A stretch of 64,000 nucleotides of DNA, from positions 310,001 through 374,000 of the forward strand of contig JAEERP010000002.1 in assembly GCA_016285885.1 (NCBI GenBank), in the 5' to 3' direction. Below, piece after piece: positions 57,641 to 64,000 of this stretch. The notes beneath the pieces are model-generated. The model did not search any database, was not told where the DNA came from, and saw nothing but the letters and a program-made list of their open reading frames with translations. Every line of letters starts with the position of its first letter. Position 1 is the stretch's first letter. Made by a program: the position numbers and the translations under genes. The DNA comes from Paludibacteraceae bacterium (GTDB taxonomy: Bacteria; Bacteroidota; Bacteroidia; Bacteroidales; Paludibacteraceae).

Positions 57641-60600
57641 CTATTTCACCGTCCTTGGCGTATACCCGAAGAACTCCTTGAATTTCCTTGTGAAATAGGC
57701 TGGGTCGGTGAATCCACATTCGTAGGCTATTTCGTTGATTTGCAATCCGTCCTTGTTCTCCTTCAGAAGGGCGAGCGCTGCGTTCAGACGGTACTCGACG
57801 AGTATCTCGATCGGGGTCTTCCCTGTGATGGATTTTATCTTCCTGGCTAATGTCGATTGGCTCACGTTGAGCGTTTCCGCCAGGGTCTCGATGGAGAAGT
57901 TGCTCTCCTTGTAGTTCTTGGCGATTTCGTCCACCATCCTCTGCAGGAATGGATTCATCTTCTCCTCTTTCTCCTCTTCTCCCTCTTTCCTGGCTCCTTC
58001 CTCCTTCTCACTTTCCGAGGACAACGTACCGATATTTTGTTGCAGGATGCGTATCTGTTGCTTCCTGCGGTTGCTCAGGATATTGTTGATTTTGATAAGT
58101 AACTCGTTTGAACTGAATGGCTTAGGTATGTAGTCCACTGCACCGGTCAGGAGTCCCATCAGGCGGTCTGACTCGTCTGTCTTGGCGGATAGGAAGAGGA
58201 GTGGCACACCGTAGAGGTTGTCCATCTTGGCCATCTCTCGGCTCATCTCTATACCATTCATCTCTGGCATCTCCACATCGCTTAGGATGATGTCCAATTC
58301 GTTCTCCTTGGCTATGCTGAGCGCTTCGGCTCCGTTGCTGGCCGAGAGGACGGTCATGTGCCGCTCTAACGTGTGCTGGATGTTCTTCCGTATGAGCGGG
58401 TCGTCTTCCACGATCAGGACAGTGTTGCCGCCCAAAAGATCTTTGTCTATCAGGTGTTCGTCTCCTCCCTCCTCCTTGTGCAGGATGGCCTCCTCGGCTT
58501 TGCGCTCGGATGCTGGTACGGAGATGGTGATCTTGGTGCCTTGGCCGAGTTCGCTGGTGATCTCCATCTCTCCGTTGATGCGTTTGAGGTAGTCCTTGCA
58601 GAGCCCTAATCCGAGGCCGGAGCCTTTCTCTTCCTGCGTTCCCAGGGTGCTTTGCACGTGTCCGTTGTTGCGGATCTGCTCCAACGTCTCTTGGCTCATG
58701 CCGACACCGTTGTCTTCGACGCTGACGTATATCTTCCCTGCGCTTTGCCATGCCGTCAGGGCGATGCGACCTCCCTTCGGGGTGAATTTGACAGCGTTGG
58801 TGATGAGGTTGCGGATGATGGTGCTGAACATCCTGGAGTCGACGTATGCGCAATTCTCTGTCTGCGAGGTGACGTCGAGCGTCTGTTCCTTGCTGCGGAT
58901 GAGTCCGCCTAAGAGCAATCCTAAGTTCTGCAGCGTGTTGCCCACGTTGACATCCTCGTGCTTGCACTCTATCTCCTCTTTCTTGGCTTTCGCCCATTCG
59001 AGGAGGCGTACCATCTCGTTCTGGAGCGTCTCCGCGGATTGGTGCACGTCCCGCAACGTCTTTTTGTATTCGTTGTCCGCCTCGATCTCCTTGTTGTTCA
59101 ACTGCTCCAACGTGCCCACGATGGCGAACATCGGGTTCTTCAGGTCATGGGCGATGACGGAGATGAGCCGGTCTTTGTCTTGCAGCACTAAACGGAGCTC
59201 GGCGTTCTTCTCGTCTAACTCGTGGGTGCGCTCCCTCACCTTTTCTTGCAGTTCGATCTGCTCTTTCTTCAGCCGCCTGATGCGCAGGTTGAGGATGGTG
59301 CCTATCAGTATGGCGAGTAGGAGGGAAGTGCCGATCTTGAACCAGATGGTCTGCCACCATGGCGGTAGTACGGTGATTTGTACATCCCTCACCTCTGCGG
59401 ATTCCTCTTCGCCTGATAGGTAGTTACGCACGTGTAGGATGTAGCTGCCTGATGGTATGAAGGAGAAGTTGATGCCCCTGTCTGTGTTCACTTCTGTCCA
59501 TTTGTCCGACAATCCTTCCAGCATGTACTCGCAGATAATCTCCTTGGGGAAGTAGTTCACGAGGTCTACTCGGAAGGTCAGGTCTGTTTGCCCGTATTTG
59601 ACCGTCATCTCTTTGATGGAGCCATCCTCGTCGGTCTCCTGCTTGATGTCGGTCTCCCTGTATGGAATGCTGTTGACGGTCTCGCAGGTCACACCGAAGT
59701 GGTGTGTCTTGGCGCCTTCCCCTTTTTGGTTGAGGTTGACGACGATGAATCCCTCCTTGGTGCCGAAGAGTATCCTTCCGTCTTTCAGGACGATGGAACC
59801 GTGGATGCGGAAACGTCCTGTTCCGCTGGCGTGAAACTCGTACGGATAGATGGCGTATTGCTTTCCTTTAAGGTCGATTCTGTATATGCCTTTGTTCCCT
59901 CGGGCTATGATTTCTCCGTTGGACAATAGTTCGAGGGAGAAGTAGTTGTCTTTCGGAATGAAGTCCAGCGTGTCGCAGTGCTCTCCGTTCTCAGAGAACT
60001 TCAGAATGATTTGGTCGCATCCCACGTAGAGGTTCCCCGCCTTGTCGCATGCGGCGTCGTTGATGCAGATCGGGTCGTGTGTCTTCTGCTTGGATATGTC
60101 TGCGATCAGAGGCTTCCGGTTGGTTCCGTTGACCCTCCAGATGGAGCGTGTGGTGACGATCCAGCGGGTTCCGTTGATGCCCTCCGTGACACCGTAGGTC
60201 CACATGTCATATTCGTTGCCGCCGAAAGGTAGCATGAACTTCTCCCAATGTCCGTCCGTTCTCCGCACATAGAGCCCGTCACCTCCCGTGCAGATCCATA
60301 TCTCGTTGTTTTTCATGATATTGACGGAGAAGAAACAGCTGAGTGTGGATTTGAGTTCCTCGAATCGCTCTTGCTTGAAGGTCTTGCTTGCCGGGTCGTA
60401 TATTTGGACGCCGCCGCCCCAAGTGGCTATCCATATCTTGCCGTTGTCCTCTTGTGCGATGCTGAGTGCGTTTTGGTTGTTTTCACCCGCTTTGCCTGGT
60501 ATCTGTTCGAATGTCTTGAGGTCGTTGCTGATCCATGAGAGCCCGCCGCCATCGGATACGGCGTAGATGCCCCCCTCTTCGGTCTCGATGAAGTCGGAGC

Positions 60601-61678
60601 ACATCTTTTCGGGGAAGGGGATGTCTTGTGACGACATGATCAGGTTGCTCTTGTTCTTTTTGTATCTCCAGATTCCTGTGTTTTGGGTGCCGATCCATAG
60701 ATCACCGTCTTTCGACTCTAGGATGCAATAGAGCTTGCTGATGACGTCGCTTGGGTATCCGGCTGGCTTGATGTTCACGAAGTCGGTATTTTCCGACAAC
60801 TCCTCGTCCGTGTACCATAGCCCGTTTCCGTCCGTGGTGAACCATATTCTGCCGGACCTGTCCCTCAGTACGCTGGTGGTGTTGGAGAAAGGCAGCCTGA
60901 TTCTCTCGGAACCAATGATTTGCCCGTCGTCCGCCAGGGTGTATTCGATCAGGTTGTTGGAAAAGCAGGTGATGAGGAGATGATTTTTGTCGAGGGAGAT
61001 GATTTTGCTGGCATACATCTCTCCTAAATCCAAGTTGTCCTTTCGGATGAGTTTTCCGTCGGGTTGTATGATTTTCAGAGAGTTGTAGGTGCATATCCAG
61101 ATGCGGTTGTTCGGGTCCACGTACATGGAACAGATGAATGTGTCCTTGGTCATCTCGTAAATCGGTGTTTCGGAGGTGAATATACCCGTCTCTTTGTTGT
61201 AGAGGTAGATGCCGCCGGACGTCCACATGTAGGTTTCTCCCTTGACGTTGGAGCAGAATCCTGAAATCTGTTTGTAGTAGGTCTTTTCAAACTCCTTGGG
61301 GGCGACAAAGAGGAAGGTGTCCTCGCAAGCGTCGTATTTCAGCGCCACACCGAGGTGGCTCCCGATGAGCACGGAACCGTCCTTTTGTGTTGAGGCGCAG
61401 AAGAAGTCGCTGCGTAGGAGGGAAGGGTATTCCGCTTTCTCGAAACGTTTGAAACGGCTTCCGTCGAAACGTGAGAGCCCGTAGTCCGTGCACACCCAGA
61501 TGTGCCCAAGAGAGTCTTCCGTCATGCCGTGCGTCATGTTGGATGATAGTCCTTCCGTCGCCGAATAACGCTCCATCCGTTCCATGCGCTGGCTGGTGCC
61601 TGCCCGTAGTTCAGGCATGCAGAGCATGAAGGCAATGAGGGTTGCCAATATGTGGACGAATGACTTCTTGACAATCAT
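57641..61678 (-). CDS. Hybrid two-component system sensor-regulator (one-protein HTCS)
   Basis: 1345 residues. Signal peptide (about 1-27), a periplasmic Reg_prop beta-propeller with repeats such as GHIWVCTDYGLSRFDG, GDLWIGTQNTGIWRY and GKIWIATWGGGVQIYD, a Y_Y_Y domain (about 680-770), one membrane helix (about 778-798: IGTSLLLAILIGTILNLRIR), a kinase with H-box HDLKNPM (His near 844), N-box NLITNAVKF and GSGLGLGL, a receiver with phospho-Asp in IILSDVEMPEMNG (near 1132) and a C-terminal AraC helix-turn-helix (TLARKIKSITGKTPIEILVE, YECGFTDPAYFTRKFKEFFG). Such proteins sense glycans and activate nearby loci. The only adjacent divergent gene is the CotH-type protein, 336 bp away. Confidence 0.95.
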   Translation of the reverse strand: MIVKKSFVHILATLIAFMLCMPELRAGTSQRMERMERYSATEGLSSNMTHGMTEDSLGHIWVCTDYGLSRFDGSRFKRFEKAEYPSLLRSDFFCASTQKDGSVLIGSHLGVALKYDACEDTFLFVAPKEFEKTYYKQISGFCSNVKGETYMWTSGGIYLYNKETGIFTSETPIYEMTKDTFICSMYVDPNNRIWICTYNSLKIIQPDGKLIRKDNLDLGEMYASKIISLDKNHLLITCFSNNLIEYTLADDGQIIGSERIRLPFSNTTSVLRDRSGRIWFTTDGNGLWYTDEELSENTDFVNIKPAGYPSDVISKLYCILESKDGDLWIGTQNTGIWRYKKNKSNLIMSSQDIPFPEKMCSDFIETEEGGIYAVSDGGGLSWISNDLKTFEQIPGKAGENNQNALSIAQEDNGKIWIATWGGGVQIYDPASKTFKQERFEELKSTLSCFFSVNIMKNNEIWICTGGDGLYVRRTDGHWEKFMLPFGGNEYDMWTYGVTEGINGTRWIVTTRSIWRVNGTNRKPLIADISKQKTHDPICINDAACDKAGNLYVGCDQIILKFSENGEHCDTLDFIPKDNYFSLELLSNGEIIARGNKGIYRIDLKGKQYAIYPYEFHASGTGRFRIHGSIVLKDGRILFGTKEGFIVVNLNQKGEGAKTHHFGVTCETVNSIPYRETDIKQETDEDGSIKEMTVKYGQTDLTFRVDLVNYFPKEIICEYMLEGLSDKWTEVNTDRGINFSFIPSGSYILHVRNYLSGEEESAEVRDVQITVLPPWWQTIWFKIGTSLLLAILIGTILNLRIRRLKKEQIELQEKVRERTHELDEKNAELRLVLQDKDRLISVIAHDLKNPMFAIVGTLEQLNNKEIEADNEYKKTLRDVHQSAETLQNEMVRLLEWAKAKKEEIECKHEDVNVGNTLQNLGLLLGGLIRSKEQTLDVTSQTENCAYVDSRMFSTIIRNLITNAVKFTPKGGRIALTAWQSAGKIYVSVEDNGVGMSQETLEQIRNNGHVQSTLGTQEEKGSGLGLGLCKDYLKRINGEMEITSELGQGTKITISVPASERKAEEAILHKEEGGDEHLIDKDLLGGNTVLIVEDDPLIRKNIQHTLERHMTVLSASNGAEALSIAKENELDIILSDVEMPEMNGIEMSREMAKMDNLYGVPLLFLSAKTDESDRLMGLLTGAVDYIPKPFSSNELLIKINNILSNRRKQQIRILQQNIGTLSSESEKEEGARKEGEEEKEEKMNPFLQRMVDEIAKNYKESNFSIETLAETLNVSQSTLARKIKSITGKTPIEILVEYRLNAALALLKENKDGLQINEIAYECGFTDPAYFTRKFKEFFGYTPRTVK

Positions 61679-62014
61679 TTAGCCTGTGTTTTTCGGTTTT
61701 AGCGTTGCAAATATACACTTTTTCATTGGAATATATTGCCGAACTTCTCTTTTTTGTGATGGAGGGGCTTCATCCAGAAATGATGAATCTTGCCGAATCA
61801 TTACTTGTTCCGAAGAAAAATATTGCTTAGATATTTTATTGGCAATTGGATAAAAGGATTATCTTTATGGAGATTTTTGATTGTTTTCGGTGTCTTGCTG
61901 TTTGTCGGTCGGCCACCGTAGAGACGCAAAGCATCGCGTCTCCACAAATGGATTTGAAATATATTCAAAGGTCTCACGAAATGAATTTTTAGAACCTGCC
62001 TTAATTTGGACAAT
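61679..62014. other. Divergent intergenic region between the HTCS and CotH-type genes
   Basis: TATATTTG lies on the minus strand (61708-61715), 30 bp before the HTCS start, as a -7 box without an evident -33 box. A GAGACGC...GCGTCTC palindrome (61921-61942, arms 7 bp) is related to the one at 37473-37494. Near 62000-62010 TTAATTTGG, a weak -7 box, precedes the plus-strand gene. Confidence 0.6.
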
Positions 62015-64000
62015 ATGAGGAGATTTGTACTATTTCAAATATTGCTATGGGTGCTGTGCGTTTCAAATGGATTGGCTGGAATTCGCATCACGGAAATCAT
62101 GACGAACAATGTCGCTACGGTTGTCAGTGATAAATACAACTATGACGGTTATGTGGAGTTCTATAACGATGGAGCCGCCGTCGACCTGAAGGGCTGGACT
62201 GTGGTCAACGAGAAGGAGGGCCAGACGGATTGGAGCGTGGTGCTGGACTCTTCCCATGTCATACCCAACGGTTATTCCTTGCTGTTTTTCGGCGATGAGG
62301 AGTCGGGTAGTGCGTCTGCCATGCGTGTCCATCCTCGTTACGCTGGTAGCGTGGGTCATAAACTCTCTACGGATAGGGGGATGATTTCTTTCTCAAACGG
62401 TGGCGAAACGCTGGAGTTGCCTTACCCGAAACAATATCCGCACATCGCCTATTGCGAGGATGGTTTTATGCACCCTACGCCTGGTGAACCGAACGACGAG
62501 TTGGTGACGTCTATCTCTGATCGGGTGACGAAACCCTTGTTCAAGAGCGGGAAGCCTGGATTGTATGATGGTGCGTTGAGCGTCGAACTGGATTGCGAAA
62601 CGGAGGACGCGCAGATCTATTACACCCTGAATGGCGACGTGCCTACTCCTGAGACCGGCACGAAGTATGAGGGTGCCATCTCGATCGAACAGACTACCGT
62701 CGTGCGCGTGAGGGCATATATGGAGGATATGTTGTTCAGCGAGATCCTTACGGGCTCTTTCATCCTCCCTGATAAGTTTTATGAGGCTTGCAAAGGGGCG
62801 GGGAGTAGGCTCCCTGTCGTCTCCCTCTCCGCCAACAACGGGGATGTCTTTGGCGATAGCCTCGGAATATATGTGGAGGGAACTAACGGATCTTTGGGTG
62901 GTTGCTATGATTTTCCCGCCAACTATAACCGGGAGTGGATGCGCTCTGCCAATTTTGAATATATGCTGGACGGGGAAGTGGTGGATAATCAGGAGGTTGA
63001 GATTGGTGTCTATGGCGGATGTACAAGGATCCATGTGGCGAAGAGCTTGAAGATCAAGGCGAATAAACGGTCGGGAAAGGCTAAGATGCAGTACGACAAC
63101 TTCTTCCCTGCGCGTGATTACAAGAAGTATAAGAGCCTTGCCTTGCGCAATGGTGGAAATGGTTACTCGTATGTCCAGCCTCGATGGAGGGATATGTTTA
63201 TCCAAAGCCTAGGCGAAGGAATGAACCTGGATAGACAGATGGCTCAGCCTGTGGCGTTCTATCTGAATGGTATCTTCTATGGCATGATGATCCTGACGGA
63301 GCGCACCAATGAGGATTACGTCTACCACAACTATGGACTGGACGAGGACGAAATTGATTTCTTGGGCGTGGGTTATGTGTGTGAGGCGGGTACGAAGGAT
63401 GCCTACAATAAGATGATTGACTACGTCAGCAAGAGTTATGCGAACGATGATTTCTATGACCATTTGTCGACGATGATGGATATTGATGAATATATTGACT
63501 ATCAGATCCTTGAACAATACGTCGGCAATACGGATTGGGTCTCTAATAACATCAAAATGTGGAGGAAACATGATGGCGGCAGGTTCCGTTGGATTCTCTA
63601 TGACACGGATTTCGGCTTGTCCAAGGCGACCTCTGTGGACAAGGACATGATTAAGTTCGCCACGGAGGAGAAGGGTGTCGAGGCGATGTGGGTGCTGCTC
63701 AGGTCTTGCCTCAGGAACGAAGACTTCCGCTGGCAGTTCTTGGACCAATACCTTGACCGGCTGAAGAACCAGTTCACTGATGAGCGGATTGACACGAAGC
63801 TCGACTCCATCTGGGATTTGACGAGGCTTGACATGTGTGCGACGATTAAGAATTCAGCTTTCTTGGACGCTCCCGGCAACCCGAGCGCTTTCGATGAGAC
63901 GGTGGAGCAGATGCGTTCCTTCGCCAAGGAGCGGAAAGCGTATGTCGTAGACCAACTGAAGGAGAGGTTCGGCTTGGGGAATGATTCCGTGATTGTAAAG
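62015..64000 (+). CDS. Secreted CotH-type protein with lamin-tail domain, N-terminal 662 residues (runs off the right edge)
   Basis: The frame is open from the ATG at 62015 to the last base. A signal peptide (MRRFVLFQILLWVLCVSNGL) is followed by a lamin-tail domain (RITEIMTNNVATVVSDKYNY, then YVEFYNDGAAVDLKGWTVVN), a chitobiase/FN3-like domain (about 170-245: AQIYYTLNGDVPTPETGT) and a CotH-kinase-like region (YKKYKSLALRNGGNGYSYVQ, YLNGIFYGMMILTERTNEDY, NTDWVSNNIKMWR, RFRWILYDTDFGLSKA). CotH proteins phosphorylate proteins on Ser/Thr in some bacteria and spores. It diverges from the two-component regulator, which may control it. No stop or end domain is visible. Confidence 0.85.
   Translation, partial: MRRFVLFQILLWVLCVSNGLAGIRITEIMTNNVATVVSDKYNYDGYVEFYNDGAAVDLKGWTVVNEKEGQTDWSVVLDSSHVIPNGYSLLFFGDEESGSASAMRVHPRYAGSVGHKLSTDRGMISFSNGGETLELPYPKQYPHIAYCEDGFMHPTPGEPNDELVTSISDRVTKPLFKSGKPGLYDGALSVELDCETEDAQIYYTLNGDVPTPETGTKYEGAISIEQTTVVRVRAYMEDMLFSEILTGSFILPDKFYEACKGAGSRLPVVSLSANNGDVFGDSLGIYVEGTNGSLGGCYDFPANYNREWMRSANFEYMLDGEVVDNQEVEIGVYGGCTRIHVAKSLKIKANKRSGKAKMQYDNFFPARDYKKYKSLALRNGGNGYSYVQPRWRDMFIQSLGEGMNLDRQMAQPVAFYLNGIFYGMMILTERTNEDYVYHNYGLDEDEIDFLGVGYVCEAGTKDAYNKMIDYVSKSYANDDFYDHLSTMMDIDEYIDYQILEQYVGNTDWVSNNIKMWRKHDGGRFRWILYDTDFGLSKATSVDKDMIKFATEEKGVEAMWVLLRSCLRNEDFRWQFLDQYLDRLKNQFTDERIDTKLDSIWDLTRLDMCATIKNSAFLDAPGNPSAFDETVEQMRSFAKERKAYVVDQLKERFGLGNDSVIVK

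Overview
The window looks like a chromosome segment of a gut-type Bacteroidales bacterium (Bacteroides/Parabacteroides/Prevotella relatives; genus not resolvable by eye). The evidence is repeated Bacteroidetes-style promoters (TTG or TTTG, about 19-20 nt, then TAnnTTTG), a hybrid two-component system with a Reg_prop propeller, BspA-like leucine-rich repeat proteins, and the DUF1599 - BT_3928-like - tpiA and ruvX - def - TPR neighbourhoods.

About 1-36,300 is a temperate tailed phage (prophage), cut by the left edge. A tyrosine integrase (34,895-36,040) lies at the right end. Going left on the minus strand come small early/regulatory genes with a palindromic candidate operator, a ParB-DUF4417 protein, a JAMM peptidase-like protein, small and large terminase, portal, a MuF head protein with a C-terminal HExxH domain, a moron-like island of five tiny genes, scaffold, a second head protein, major capsid, four connector/completion genes, major tail protein, a tail assembly chaperone pair joined by a probable -1 frameshift, tape measure, distal tail, collar, tail hub, tail fibres (one with YadA-like head repeats, one with BspA-like repeats), a spanin-like protein and small accessory genes. 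The membrane protein/DUF5675 lysis pair sits alone on the plus strand (32,321-33,083). A divergent promoter pair at 22,496-22,585 drives the capsid operon leftward and, rightward, what looks like a roughly 130-nt non-coding RNA.

From 36,500 on is host DNA: a lipoprotein GH16 beta-glucanase whose strand order appears circularly permuted, a SEL1-repeat protein, and then a striking tandem array of eight related membrane-anchored proteins (39,511-50,622). Each has two transmembrane helices, a PH-like middle part, a TerB-like helical domain and a C-terminal J domain with HPD: a DjlA-like architecture. Most array genes carry their own promoter, ending exactly 5 nt before the ATG in five of them, so their mRNAs should be nearly leaderless. 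Palindromic REP-like repeats and two broken 3' ends of further copies lie between them. A secreted BspA-like protein follows.

The right end holds housekeeping genes on the minus strand (tpiA, a BT_3928-like DoxX protein, DUF1599, a TPR protein, def, ruvX), a 1345-residue hybrid two-component regulator and, divergently, the first 662 codons of a secreted lamin-tail/CotH-type protein that runs off the window. REP-like palindromes and AATTAAGAATT-type repeats fill the host intergenic spaces and are absent from the phage.
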